From the NCBI GenBank assembly GCA_002798275.1, contig NWQR01000012.1, positions 1 through 34,744 of the forward strand: a DNA stretch of 34,744 nucleotides, read 5' to 3'. Origin of the DNA: Lysobacteraceae bacterium NML08-0793 (GTDB lineage Bacteria; Pseudomonadota; Gammaproteobacteria; Xanthomonadales; Xanthomonadaceae). Below, in pieces: positions 16,606 to 25,971 of the stretch. Under the pieces are notes generated by a model, which was not told where the DNA came from, did no database searches, and saw only the letters and a list, made by a program, of their open reading frames with translations. Position numbers and translations under genes: made by a program. The number at the start of each line of letters is the position of its first letter. Within the stretch, counting starts at the first letter, position 1.

Positions 16606-17430
16606 TCAAGGCGGGCAAAGACGCGCGCGGATCATCTGCATGTCCAGATGGCGGCGCCCCCAGCCGGTGAGGTAGAGCAGCCGCAGCGGCAGCGGGTAAC
16701 GGTGGCGGCAGGCTGTGGAGAGGCCTTGATGGGCGAGCACCTCCAGGCCGAAATCACGCAGCTCGGCAAGATCGGTGATGCCCCATTTGAATGCTGGCGG
16801 GGTGCTGCCCAGTTTGCCCAAGGTGTCGTGGCGTTTCTGCTTGCCGACAAGTTTCTTCGGCAGGTTGTCAAATACCAGCTGCGCTCCGGGCAGTTTGTGC
16901 GCCAGCCGTGCCAGCCAGTCGCGCACGGTGGCGGCATCGAAATACATCAGCACGCCCTCGGCCACCAGCAGCACGGGTTTGCCGTGGGCGGCGGCGCGAT
17001 CCATCCAGTCCTCATCCAGCATCGACTGTGGCAGATAGATATTGCCCGATTCCGGCAACAGCTGGCGGCGCAGTTCAATGGCTGCGGGCAGATCCAGCTC
17101 GTACCAGGCAGTCAACGCTGGACGGCCGAGACGCTCGTAGCGTGCATCCAGTCCGGCGCCAATATGCACCACCACCGCATCGGGATGCTTGGCGAGAAAC
17201 TCGCGGACATAGCCATCAAGCAGTGCCGCGCGAGCGCAGCAGCCCGCTTGCGAGGCCTTGCCACGGGCGAAGATGGAAAAATCAAAATCGATCAGTGCCA
17301 TCATCCGTTTGGCCTCGGCATCGTGCAGCAAGGCATCGGGGCGCGAGTATTCCACCGCCTTGGCCCACAGTGGAATCAACAAGGTGGTGGAGAGGTCGCT
17401 GATCGCAGCGGGGGAGATTTTCTGGCTCAT
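16606..17430 (-). CDS. Class I SAM methyltransferase of the LCM (PPM1/Tcmp) family
   Basis: A 274-residue protein. Family markers are VVHIGAGLDARYERL (SAM motif I, about 86-100), AWYELDLPAAIELR and VLLVAEGVLMYFD. The family includes leucine carboxyl methyltransferases and polyketide O-methyltransferases; the bacterial substrate is usually unknown. ATG 17430 is preceded by AGGAG at 7 bp spacing. It lies 179 bp downstream of the ferredoxin reductase gene on the same strand, so it may have its own promoter. Confidence 0.88.
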   Translation of the reverse strand: MSQKISPAAISDLSTTLLIPLWAKAVEYSRPDALLHDAEAKRMMALIDFDFSIFARGKASQAGCCARAALLDGYVREFLAKHPDAVVVHIGAGLDARYERLGRPALTAWYELDLPAAIELRRQLLPESGNIYLPQSMLDEDWMDRAAAHGKPVLLVAEGVLMYFDAATVRDWLARLAHKLPGAQLVFDNLPKKLVGKQKRHDTLGKLGSTPPAFKWGITDLAELRDFGLEVLAHQGLSTACRHRYPLPLRLLYLTGWGRRHLDMQMIRARLCPP

Positions 17431-17609
17431 GCGTGGCTCCTGGGCAGATGACGAGGATTGGCAAGAGCTGGCGATGGCTGGCGTTGCGATATGCAGTTTA
17501 AGGTATCAGGCGCATCTGGGCATGGCCGATCGGTCCATCTCACCATGACAGATCCTGTCCTGATGCCGGGATGGCGCGCGCCTCCGGGGATGGCGCTGCG
17601 CGCCCGGCT

Positions 17610-18368
17610 TCAGCCGCTGATGTATTTCTCGCGGCGGATATGGCGCATGGCAAGGCCGAGGTTTTTCAGGGTTTCGACGCAGGCATCGACCATGTTGGGA
17701 TTGCCGCAGAGGTAGGCCACATCGTGCGTGGTATCAGGTGCAAGCGTCGGCAGGGCGTTTTGCACATAGCCGTGGAAGGCGTGTGCGTGCAGGGCGTTAT
17801 CGGCTTCGGGCATTTGCCGGGAAAAGCAGGCCAGATAGCGGAATTGCTGTTGATGGCGCTCGGCAAAGGCGATGAACTCGTCGGCAAACAGGGCATCTTC
17901 CGGGCTGCGGATGCCGTGCAGCAGCACCACTTTTACGCCGCGCGCGGTCATTTGCGCTTCAAGGTCGGGCAGCATCGAGCGATAGCTGGCAGCGCCGGTG
18001 CCGGTAGCGACCATCAGATAACGCTGGTTGTCATCGCCGGGCTTCAGCACGAACTGCCCCAGCGGGCCGCTGGCATCCACCGTGTCGCCGATGGTCATGC
18101 CCTGAAACAAGGCCGTGGCCGCGCCGCCGGGCACCAAGCTGGCGATGAACTCCACCGCTTCGCCCACTTCGATGTGGTGGTCGTGGCGGGTGGCGCAGGA
18201 ATAACTGCGCCGGGCGATGCTGCCATCGGCCAGCGGAAAGTGAATCTGGATGAACTGCCCGGGCGTGTAGTCCAGCGGTATGCCGTCATCGCGTACAAAG
18301 CAAAGATGCAGCACGGAAGGCGAGATGCAGCGGCGGGCGGTCAGGCGGATTGGGAACAGTGGAGACAT
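17610..18368 (-). CDS. fpr: Ferredoxin/flavodoxin-NADP(+) reductase
   Basis: A 252-residue flavoenzyme that moves electrons between NADPH and ferredoxin or flavodoxin. The FAD-binding RSYS motif is at 54-57. The NADP domain has VATGTGAASYRSML and YLCGNPNMVD. The C-terminus is RREKYISG. I chose ATG 18368; the codons upstream would run into the divergent promoter region. It is divergent from the ABC exporter, separated by 65 bp that hold an inverted repeat. Confidence 0.9.
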   Translation of the reverse strand: MSPLFPIRLTARRCISPSVLHLCFVRDDGIPLDYTPGQFIQIHFPLADGSIARRSYSCATRHDHHIEVGEAVEFIASLVPGGAATALFQGMTIGDTVDASGPLGQFVLKPGDDNQRYLMVATGTGAASYRSMLPDLEAQMTARGVKVVLLHGIRSPEDALFADEFIAFAERHQQQFRYLACFSRQMPEADNALHAHAFHGYVQNALPTLAPDTTHDVAYLCGNPNMVDACVETLKNLGLAMRHIRREKYISG

Positions 18369-18386
18369 CAGGGCGAGCCGGGTGAG

Positions 18387-18425
18387 CAAATCGGGACACT
18401 TATACTAACGGCTTTGCCCGATTTG
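18387..18425. promoter_or_regulatory. Inverted repeat around a TATACT box in the fpr-ABC divergent region
   Basis: CAAATCGGG (18387-18395) and CCCGATTTG (18417-18425) are perfect 9-bp arms about 30 bp apart centre to centre. TATACT (18401-18406), a good -10 for the plus strand, sits between; no clear -35 is seen. The repeat could be an operator shared by both genes. Confidence 0.4.
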
Positions 18426-18433
18426 GCTTTTTC

Positions 18434-19375
18434 ATGTACGCTTCGCTTGAACCAGCACTCAGTGTGCGCAACCTTGTAAAAACCTATGACAACGGCACCC
18501 AGGCGCTCAAGGGTGTGTCTTTTGACGTGGTGCCGGGGGATTTCCACGCCCTCTTGGGGCCAAACGGGGCGGGCAAATCCACGCTGATTGGCATTGTCAG
18601 CTCGTTGGTCAACAAGACATCCGGCACGGTCAGCGTGTTCGGCATCGACCTTGATGCCGACCGTAGCCAAGCGATGCGCCAGATTGGCCTAGTGCCGCAG
18701 GAAATCAACTTCAACCTGTTTGAAAAGCCGCTGGACATTTGTGTCAACTACGCCGGTTTTTATGGCATTCCGCGGCATGTGGCACTGGCGCGCGCCGAAC
18801 AGGTACTGCGCGAGGCGCAGCTATGGGAAAAGGCCGAAGTGATGAGCCGCACGCTCTCGGGCGGGATGAAGCGTCGACTGATGATTGCCCGGGCGATGAT
18901 GACCACGCCGCGCCTTTTGATTCTGGATGAACCCACCGCTGGCGTGGATATCGAAATCCGGCGCGGCATGTGGCAGACGCTGAAAAACATCAATGCCGAA
19001 GGCACCAGCATCATTCTCACCACGCACTATCTGGAAGAAGCCGAAGCCCTGTGCCGCACCCTCGCCATCATCAACAAAGGGCAGATTGTTGCCGAAGGCT
19101 CGATGAAATCCATGCTGGCGCGGCTGGACGTGGAAGGCTTTGTGCTGGATGTGGAGGGTGAGCTACCGAGCGTGTTGCCGCAGATTGCCGGGGTGACGCT
19201 GACGGCCAGCGACGTACAAACACTGGATGTGGAAATGCCGCGCGCGATGGATTTAAACGGCATTTTTGCTGCCCTAGATGCTGCTGGTATCCGCGTGCGC
19301 TCGATGCGCACCAAGAGCAACCGGCTGGAAGAACTGTTCGTGCGCATGGTCGCCAACCCGGAGGTACAGGCATGA
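18434..19375 (+). CDS. ABC transporter ATPase (YadG-like)
   Basis: A 313-residue ATPase. Walker A is GPNGAGKST (42-50). The signature is LSGGM (141-145) and Walker B is ILDEP (163-167). The switch histidine is H198 in TTHYLEEAEAL. A C-terminal extension of about 90 residues follows, as in YadG. It pairs with the permease that follows, with ATGA overlap (19372-19375). The start ATG 18434 lies only 8 bp after the inverted repeat; no clear Shine-Dalgarno is visible. Confidence 0.92.
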   Translation: MYASLEPALSVRNLVKTYDNGTQALKGVSFDVVPGDFHALLGPNGAGKSTLIGIVSSLVNKTSGTVSVFGIDLDADRSQAMRQIGLVPQEINFNLFEKPLDICVNYAGFYGIPRHVALARAEQVLREAQLWEKAEVMSRTLSGGMKRRLMIARAMMTTPRLLILDEPTAGVDIEIRRGMWQTLKNINAEGTSIILTTHYLEEAEALCRTLAIINKGQIVAEGSMKSMLARLDVEGFVLDVEGELPSVLPQIAGVTLTASDVQTLDVEMPRAMDLNGIFAALDAAGIRVRSMRTKSNRLEELFVRMVANPEVQA

Positions 19376-20139
19376 GCGCCAATCTCACCGCTCTTTTCAC
19401 CATCATCCGCCGCGAAGTAACCCGCATCCTGCGCATCTGGCCGCAAACCTTGGTGCCACCGGCGATCACCATGACCTTGTATTTCCTCATCTTCGGCGGC
19501 CTGATTGGCAGGCGTGTGGGTGATATGGGCGGCTTCGACTACATGGCCTTCATCGTGCCGGGGCTGGTGATGATGAGTGTCATCCAGAACAGCTACGGCA
19601 ATATCAGCTCCAGCTTCTTCGGTGCCAAATTCGGCCGCCATATCGAAGAACTGATGGTCAGCCCAATGCCAAACTGGGTGATTTTGACCGGCTATGTGAC
19701 CGGCGCAGTGCTGCGCGGCCTGATGGTCGGTGCCATCGTGATGGCGATTGCCATGCTGTTCACCCCGGTACGCATCCCGCATTTTGCCGCCACCCTTGGT
19801 GCCTTGCTGGCCGGGGCGGTGATTTTTTCGCTGGCCGGTTTTGTCAACGCCGTGTACGCAAAAAAATTCGACGATATCGCCATCATCCCCACCTTCATCC
19901 TGACCCCGCTGACTTATCTGGGCGGCGTGTTTTATTCGGTCAGCTTGCTGCCGGAATGGGCGGCGACCGCCACCCGTTTCAACCCGGTGTTCTACATGGT
20001 CAACGCCTTCCGCTTTGGCTTGCTTGGCGTGAGCGATGTGCCGGTCTGGCAAGCCTTCGTGCTGATGGTGGTATTCATCGTGCTGCTTGGCGGCTTCGCC
20101 CTCTACCTGCTAAAACGCGGCACCGGGATGCGCAGTTGA
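19372..20139 (+). CDS. ABC-2 type permease (YadH-like)
   Basis: A 255-residue membrane protein of six predicted segments in the ABC-2 superfamily. The block LTPLTYLGGVFYSVSLLPEWA (about residues 178-198) and the short loop SSFFGAKFGRHIEELMVSPM are as in YadH. The substrate of this exporter is unknown in most bacteria. Its stop overlaps the TTG start of the next gene. Confidence 0.9.
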   Translation: MSANLTALFTIIRREVTRILRIWPQTLVPPAITMTLYFLIFGGLIGRRVGDMGGFDYMAFIVPGLVMMSVIQNSYGNISSSFFGAKFGRHIEELMVSPMPNWVILTGYVTGAVLRGLMVGAIVMAIAMLFTPVRIPHFAATLGALLAGAVIFSLAGFVNAVYAKKFDDIAIIPTFILTPLTYLGGVFYSVSLLPEWAATATRFNPVFYMVNAFRFGLLGVSDVPVWQAFVLMVVFIVLLGGFALYLLKRGTGMRS

Positions 20140-20999
20140 GGCTGGAGCTTGGTCGAGTTTTGCTGTTTGGCCTCGGCTACACCGGGGGCTTTATTGCGCG
20201 GGCTTTGCAGGCGCAAGGCGTGAAAGTCATCGCCACCCGACGAAGTGCAGCAGGGAAGGTGCGCGGTTTTGGTGGCGATGTGCTGGATGCGCGTCTGTTG
20301 CAGGATTTATCGGATGTGGATGCGGTGATTTCCTGCATTCCGCCGGATGAAAATGGCGATGCCGCCGCGCGTTGGCTTGCAGGCTTGCCGCGGCAGGCGA
20401 GCGGGCATTTGCGTTGGCTGGGGTATTTGTCCGCCACCAGTGTGTATCCGGCAGGTGAGGTGAGCGAGGACACCCCGGTGCGGGCTGAAGATGAGGCCGG
20501 GCGTAGAAGAATCCTCGCCGAGCAACAGTGGCAGGTGTTGGCAAAGCGGTTTGATTGCGACAGTGCGGTTTTTCGTCTGCCGGCGATTTACGGCCCTGGC
20601 CGCAACGCATTGATGCAATTGGCGCAAGGCAGGGCGCGATGGATTGCGGCGGCGCAGGTTCGTTTCAACCGCATCCATGTTGAGGACATCGCCGGCATCG
20701 TGTTGGCTGCCATGGCGCGGCCATGCAAGCAGGCGGTGTATCTGCCCTGTGATGAATTGTCGGCAAGCCAGGCCGATGTGCTGCGCTATGCGGCCAGTCT
20801 CTCCGGCCTTGCCTTGCCGACTGCGCAAACACTGGATGACCCGGCGCTTTCGCCTGCACTGCGACGTTTCTACCAGCAGGGCGAGAAGCGTATCGACAAC
20901 CGCCGTACCCGCGAAGAATTGCATTGGCAGCCGTGTTATCGCGATTACCGGCAGGGGCTGGATGCGGCTTGGCAGGCGGGCGATGGACGAGTTTTTTGA
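20136..20999 (+). CDS. NAD(P)-dependent SDR-type epimerase/reductase (YeeZ-like)
   Basis: A 287-residue Rossmann-fold protein. The dinucleotide-binding loop is GLGYTGGFIARAL near the N-terminus. YLSATSVYP and the block RLPAIYGPGR are typical of extended or atypical SDRs. The reaction is not known. I chose TTG 20136, which overlaps the permease stop as TTGA and has GGGA about 7 bp upstream; TTG 20160 is the alternative. There is no ATG at the N-terminus. It is the last gene of the ABC unit. Confidence 0.83.
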   Translation: MRLELGRVLLFGLGYTGGFIARALQAQGVKVIATRRSAAGKVRGFGGDVLDARLLQDLSDVDAVISCIPPDENGDAAARWLAGLPRQASGHLRWLGYLSATSVYPAGEVSEDTPVRAEDEAGRRRILAEQQWQVLAKRFDCDSAVFRLPAIYGPGRNALMQLAQGRARWIAAAQVRFNRIHVEDIAGIVLAAMARPCKQAVYLPCDELSASQADVLRYAASLSGLALPTAQTLDDPALSPALRRFYQQGEKRIDNRRTREELHWQPCYRDYRQGLDAAWQAGDGRVF

Positions 21000-21005
21000 G
21001 GCAAT

Positions 21006-21034
21006 GAAAGCCCGAATTTTGGATTCGGGCTTTC
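21006..21034 (+). terminator. Hairpin between convergent SDR and RND genes
   Basis: GAAAGCCCGAA and TTCGGGCTTTC form a perfect 11-bp stem with a 7-base loop. A long T-run is missing, but the hairpin sits 7 bp after the SDR stop and could serve both strands. Confidence 0.65.
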
Positions 21035-21108
21035 GCACATTACCGCTTACGGTTTGACGGGGCTGCCGGTTTGCGCATCTTCCCGGCGATACGGGCAAGG
21101 GTGCGCGC

Positions 21109-24100
21109 TCATGCCGTGGCGGGGCTTTTGCGCCCGAGCTTCCGAGCCAACCAGTCGCCCAAGTCGTGCATCACGGTATAGGCGGCGGGGATGACAATCA
21201 GGCTGAGTGCGGTGGAGGTGATCAGCCCGCCAATCACCGCCCAGGCCATCGGCGCGCGGAAGCTGGAATCGCCGGAGATGCCCAGCGCCAGCGGCATCAT
21301 GCCCGCACCCATCGCAATCGTGGTCATGATGACTGGCCGGGCGCGTTTGTGGCAGGCATCAATCAGCGCCTCATGCTGGCTCATGCCATGTTCGTCCTCG
21401 GCCATCACGGCGTAATCGACCAGCAGAATAGAGTTCTTGGTGGCGATACCAATCAGCAGCAGCAGGCCAATCAGCGAAGAAATTGACAGCATGTTCTGGG
21501 TAATCAGCAACGCCCCGAACGCGCCACCGGCCGATAGCGGCACGGCAGCAAGGATGGTGGCTGGCATCAGCGGATGTTTGAACAGCAGCAACAGCACCAT
21601 GTAGATGCAGACGATGCCGACCACCATGGCGATGGCAAAGCCGACAAACAGTTCTACGAATGCTTCGCTGTCGCCGGTATTGCCGAAGCTGATGCCGGGC
21701 GGCAGGTCTTGCAGGGCGGGCAGCGCCTGCACCTTGGCCATCACATCACCCAGCGGCTGGCCGTTTAGTTCCAGCGTGAAGGTGATATTGCGTTCACGGT
21801 TGAAGCGGCGGATTACCGACGGGCCGCTGTCGTACTGGATATCGGCCACTGCATCCAGCGGCACCGAGCCGCGGCTGCCACGCACCCGCAGTTGTGCAAG
21901 TGTGGCTGGGTTTTCCAGTGTGCTTTGCGCAAAGCCGACGCGAATCGGGATTTGCCGGTCGGGCAGGTTGAGTTTGGCCATGCGCTGGGTGTAGTCGCCG
22001 GTGGTGGCGATGCGCACTGCTTCGGCAATCGCGGCGGTGGATACGCCAAGTTCGGCGGCGCGTGCCGGGTCGGGCACGATGCGCAATTCCGGGCGCAGCA
22101 GTGAGGCGGTGGAGGAGACACTGCCCAAGCCCTCGATGCCGCGCATTTCGCGCTCCAGTTGCAGGGCAATGCGGTGTAGTGCATGGGCATCATCACCGGA
22201 AAGCACCAGCATCAGGCTTTCGCCGGCGGCATTGGCGAGATAGCGCATGCGCACGCCGGGCAGTTGTTGCAGGCGCTGGCGGGCTTCTTCTTCCAAGGCT
22301 TTCTGATCTCGCTCGCGTTCTTCGCTCTGCCCCCAGTCCAGGGTCAGCACCACTTTGCGCGGGTCGGCCTCGCCGGTTTGAGCCGGGTCGCCGCCCAGAT
22401 TGGGAACGCTGCCGGCTTGAGCAAATACCTGCTTGAGTTCGGGAATGTCGGCCAGCAGCGCCCGAGCACGTTCTGCCAGCGCCACGGTTTGTTCGATGCG
22501 GGTGCCGGGCGGCAATTCCAGCGAAACCAGGCTGCGTCCCCGGTCGGAAGGCGGCACGAAAGTGGTTGGGATGAACGGCACCATGCCCAGCGAAAGAATG
22601 AACAGCAGCAATGCCGCGCCCAGGGTTTTCCAGCGGTTGCGCAGGGCGATATCCACCCAGCCCAGATAGCGGCGCATCAGCGGGCCGTCGTTGTCGTGCT
22701 CGGGCTGCGGCTTCAGCAAATAGGCCGCCATCATCGGGGTGAGCAGGCGCGCCACTAGCAGCGAGAACAGCACCGCCATCGCCGCTGCCCAACCGAATTC
22801 CTTGAAGAACTTGCCGGCGATGCCGGGCATGAAGGCCACCGGGATGAACACCGCCACCAAGGTCATCGAGGTGGCAATTACCGCTACGCCGATTTCATTG
22901 GCGGCATCGCGCGCAGCTTGCAGCGGCGATTTGCCCATCCCCAAATGGCGAACGATGTTTTCGATTTCCACGATGGCATCGTCCACCAAGATGCCGATGA
23001 CTAGCGACAACGCCAGCAGGGTAATCATGTTCAGGCTGAAGCCCAGCAGCCACAGCACCGCAAAGGTGGGGATGATGGACAGCGGCAGAGCCAGCGCGGC
23101 AATCCAGGTCGCGCGCCAGTCGCGCAGGAAGAAGAACACCACTACCAGCGCCAGCAGGGCGCCCTCGAACAGCATTTCCATCGACGAGGTATAGGACTTT
23201 TGCGCGTCGGTGGTCATGTCGTTGATGAGCCGGAACGAGGTGCCCGGATGCAGCTTTTGCAGGTTTTTCAGCGCGTCTTTTACGCCATCGCGGACTTTCA
23301 ACTCGTCCGCGCCACGGCTACGGCTGATGGTGAAGCCGACCACGGCATCGCCATCGAGCAGGGCGCGGCCAGTAACGTCGGCAGCGCTGTCGTCGATGCT
23401 GGCGATGGCAGATAACCGCAGTGCGCGGCCATCGGCCAGGCTGATGCTGTAATTGCGCAGAGCCTCGACATCGGCCACGGTGCCGATGGTGCGGATGGTC
23501 TGCCGCCCGCCGCTAAGCTCTGCGCGGCCACCGGGCTGCTCTACCTGCGTGCGCGCCAGTTGCTGTGAAACCTCACCTGCGGTGATGCCCCAAGATTCGA
23601 GCGCCTGCGGGTCAAGGTCGATGCGGATTTGCCGTTCGATGCCGCCCACGCGGGTGACTTGCGCCACCCCCTCCACGCCATACAGGGCGCGGCTGACTTC
23701 TCGATCGACAAACCACGACATTTCCGCCTCGCCCATCTTTGGCGCGGACAGGGCATAGGTCAGTAAGTCGCCGCCGATATCCACCTTGGTGATGATGGGC
23801 TCCTGAATATCCTGCGGCAAATCCTGGCGGATACGGGCAATCGCGTCCTTGGTGTCATTCAGCGCATCGGTGAGATTGGCTTCCAGCCGAAACTCGATGG
23901 CGGTAGTGCTGACGCCTTCCACCACGGTGGATTCCACCCGTTTGACATCGCGCAAGGTGGCGACGGCATCTTCCACCTTGCGGGTGATTTCGGTTTCAAG
24001 CTGCGAGGGAGAAGCGCCGGGCTGGCTGATGGTGACCGTGGTCATCGGAAAGGCGATATCCGGGAACATCGCCACCGGCAGCTTGTGGAAGCCCCACAAG

Positions 24101-24210
24101 CCGGCCACGCACAGGATGAAAAACAGCATCAACGCAGGAACCGGATGGTTGATGCCCCAAGTGGAAAGATTGCTGCCGCCTTGTGCAGACGGGGTATCCG
24201 GCATGCTCAT
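21109..24210 (-). CDS. RND-family efflux permease (AcrB/MdtB-like)
   Basis: A 1033-residue protein of the hydrophobe/amphiphile efflux family. The N-terminal segment PVPALMLFFILCVAGLWG is followed by AMFPDIAFPMTTVTISQPGAS, a typical HAE start. The proton-relay region is VIGILVDDAIVEIENIVR. Two large periplasmic loops and about twelve hydrophobic segments fit the family. It takes up drugs or metabolites from the periplasm or membrane and pumps them out with an adaptor and an outer-membrane channel. The channel gene is not adjacent. The start overlaps the adaptor stop by ATGA (24207-24210). The substrate cannot be told. Confidence 0.93.
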   Translation of the reverse strand: MSMPDTPSAQGGSNLSTWGINHPVPALMLFFILCVAGLWGFHKLPVAMFPDIAFPMTTVTISQPGASPSQLETEITRKVEDAVATLRDVKRVESTVVEGVSTTAIEFRLEANLTDALNDTKDAIARIRQDLPQDIQEPIITKVDIGGDLLTYALSAPKMGEAEMSWFVDREVSRALYGVEGVAQVTRVGGIERQIRIDLDPQALESWGITAGEVSQQLARTQVEQPGGRAELSGGRQTIRTIGTVADVEALRNYSISLADGRALRLSAIASIDDSAADVTGRALLDGDAVVGFTISRSRGADELKVRDGVKDALKNLQKLHPGTSFRLINDMTTDAQKSYTSSMEMLFEGALLALVVVFFFLRDWRATWIAALALPLSIIPTFAVLWLLGFSLNMITLLALSLVIGILVDDAIVEIENIVRHLGMGKSPLQAARDAANEIGVAVIATSMTLVAVFIPVAFMPGIAGKFFKEFGWAAAMAVLFSLLVARLLTPMMAAYLLKPQPEHDNDGPLMRRYLGWVDIALRNRWKTLGAALLLFILSLGMVPFIPTTFVPPSDRGRSLVSLELPPGTRIEQTVALAERARALLADIPELKQVFAQAGSVPNLGGDPAQTGEADPRKVVLTLDWGQSEERERDQKALEEEARQRLQQLPGVRMRYLANAAGESLMLVLSGDDAHALHRIALQLEREMRGIEGLGSVSSTASLLRPELRIVPDPARAAELGVSTAAIAEAVRIATTGDYTQRMAKLNLPDRQIPIRVGFAQSTLENPATLAQLRVRGSRGSVPLDAVADIQYDSGPSVIRRFNRERNITFTLELNGQPLGDVMAKVQALPALQDLPPGISFGNTGDSEAFVELFVGFAIAMVVGIVCIYMVLLLLFKHPLMPATILAAVPLSAGGAFGALLITQNMLSISSLIGLLLLIGIATKNSILLVDYAVMAEDEHGMSQHEALIDACHKRARPVIMTTIAMGAGMMPLALGISGDSSFRAPMAWAVIGGLITSTALSLIVIPAAYTVMHDLGDWLARKLGRKSPATA

Positions 24211-25370
24211 TTTGCGGGCTTCTTGTCGTTGGCAGGGGCGACGGGGGCATCAGATGCGGGCAAAACACGCACTTTGTCGCCATCGGTCAAAAAGCCGGCA
24301 CCTTCCAGCACCACCTGCGCACCTGCGGCGAGGCCGGATTTCACTTCGACAAAGCCGTCAACGCGCTCGCCGGTTTCAATCCGCTGCAAATGCGCCTGCG
24401 CCGCATCATCGAGCACGAACACCACCGGAAAACCATCGCGCAGCAGTACCGCATCGGCAGGCAGCGCCAGCACTTTCTGCACCCCGGTATCAATCCGCCC
24501 TTCGAGATAGCTGCCGGCCTGCAAGGCGCGCGATTGCAATAGACCAGCGGGCAAGTCGGCAAACACCGTGCCGGTGCGTGTGGCATCGTCCACGCCGGGG
24601 CTGACTGCACGCACCCGGCCTTCCAGCGCGCTGCCATCGGGCGCGGTGAGGTGAATCACATCGCCCACATTGACCCGACCAAGCTGGCTGGCTGGCAGTT
24701 CCGCTCGCCATTCCAGCCGTCCGTTTTTGATAAGACGCAAAAGCTCCGCGCCTGCCATCACCACTTGCCCCGGCTGTATCAGACGCTTGCTGATGATGCC
24801 GTCGGCCGGGGCGCGTAGGTCTGCAAAGCTGCGCCGCAGGGCAGCGGTATTGCGTGCCGCGCGTGCGGTGCCAAGCCGCGCCTCGCCTTGAGTGCGGGCG
24901 GCGCGCAGCTCATCAAGCTGCATTGCACTGATGTATTTGTCGTGAGCCAGATTTTCGCCACGGGCAAAATTGCTGCGGGCAAGCCCGGCAGCCGCTTCGG
25001 CTTCGCGTAGCGCGGCATCGGTCTGGGCAAGCTCGGCATCAAGCATGCGGTGGTCAAGCGTCAGCAGCAGTTGCCCGCGTTTGACTGCCTGTCCGGCATC
25101 CACATGCAGCGCTGTTACGCGCAGCCCGGAAAGCTCTACCCCCAACTGCATTTCTTCTACCGCCGAAACCGGCCCGGACACCACTAGCGCCCGTGTCAGC
25201 TCACGTTCGGCTACCTGGGTCAGACTGACGGCTTGCAGGCGGGTCTGCGATTTTTCGTCGGTATTTTCGGGAGGAACTGCGGGTTTACAGGCGACCAACA
25301 GCCACGTCAGGGCGGCGGCCAGCAGCAGGGGGGATGCAGTGCGCGAGGAAAATGGACGGAACAAAGACAT
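24207..25370 (-). CDS. RND periplasmic adaptor lipoprotein (HlyD/MFP)
   Basis: A 387-residue adaptor. The signal ends in lipobox LLVAC (Cys28), so it should be anchored in the inner membrane. The lipoyl-like halves are recognisable (GLRVTALHVDAGQAVKRGQ and LRAPADGIISKRLIQPGQ), with a helical hairpin between (about residues 110-165). It connects the RND pump to an outer-membrane channel. It is first in the operon. The region 25371-25504 ahead of it also serves the divergent YgiW-like gene. Confidence 0.92.
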   Translation of the reverse strand: MSLFRPFSSRTASPLLLAAALTWLLVACKPAVPPENTDEKSQTRLQAVSLTQVAERELTRALVVSGPVSAVEEMQLGVELSGLRVTALHVDAGQAVKRGQLLLTLDHRMLDAELAQTDAALREAEAAAGLARSNFARGENLAHDKYISAMQLDELRAARTQGEARLGTARAARNTAALRRSFADLRAPADGIISKRLIQPGQVVMAGAELLRLIKNGRLEWRAELPASQLGRVNVGDVIHLTAPDGSALEGRVRAVSPGVDDATRTGTVFADLPAGLLQSRALQAGSYLEGRIDTGVQKVLALPADAVLLRDGFPVVFVLDDAAQAHLQRIETGERVDGFVEVKSGLAAGAQVVLEGAGFLTDGDKVRVLPASDAPVAPANDKKPAK

Positions 25371-25504
25371 GGGCAGAGCCAGGCGGAAAAACTTGGCTAG
25401 TTTACGTTCAGTGCATTGATTTAACGCAAAAACGGGATTGATCTGCCGGTGGTGATTCAGAAATGGCTTGCTACAGTCCGGCTTCCAACACGAGGAGGTT
25501 TGTC

Positions 25505-25900
25505 ATGAAAAAACCATTTCTGTTTTCGGCAAGTGCGGTGTTGTTGTTGATGATGGGCGCGGTGGCTGCCCAGCAGGGTGGCTTTACCGGCACCCGCAAT
25601 CAGGCGGCGCCGCAAGCGGGTGGTTTCAGTGGCCCATCACAGCAAGCGGTGGTGACGGTGGCTAGAGCCAAGGGCATGCGCGATGATGCCAAGGTGATTC
25701 TACAAGGGCATATCAAGCAGCATAAACATGGCGAAATCTATGTTTTTGAGGATGCCACCGGGCGCATTGATGTGGATATTGATGACGAAGATTGGGGCGG
25801 CCAGCAGATTGGCCCCGATGATCGGGTGGAAATCCGTGGCGAGGTGGACAAGGGATTGCGCACGCTTGAAATCGACGTGGATTCGATACGCAAGATTTGA
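25505..25900 (+). CDS. YgiW/YdeI family OB-fold periplasmic protein
   Basis: A 131-residue protein with an N-terminal signal peptide (MKKPFLFSASAVLLLMMGAVAA). The C-terminal half matches the BOF (bacterial OB-fold) domain: AKVILQGHIKQHKHGEIYVF and DRVEIRGEVDKGLRT. E. coli YgiW and Salmonella YdeI are linked to stress and peptide resistance; the molecular role is unclear. A strong Shine-Dalgarno (GAGGAGG) lies before ATG 25505. It is divergent from the RND operon, with which it may share an envelope-stress role. Confidence 0.9.
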   Translation: MKKPFLFSASAVLLLMMGAVAAQQGGFTGTRNQAAPQAGGFSGPSQQAVVTVARAKGMRDDAKVILQGHIKQHKHGEIYVFEDATGRIDVDIDDEDWGGQQIGPDDRVEIRGEVDKGLRTLEIDVDSIRKI

Positions 25901-25926
25901 CCGGGAAAACCCGGCATGAAAGCAAG

Positions 25927-25952
25927 CGCCGATGTTTTGCATCGGCGTTTTT
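25927..25952 (+). terminator. Rho-independent terminator of the YgiW-like gene
   Basis: An 8-bp stem CGCCGATG/CATCGGCG with a TTTTG loop is followed by five Ts. It sits 26 bp after the stop and 20 bp before the convergent tatD. Confidence 0.88.
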
Positions 25953-25971
25953 GCTACGGCGGCCAGCGGCT

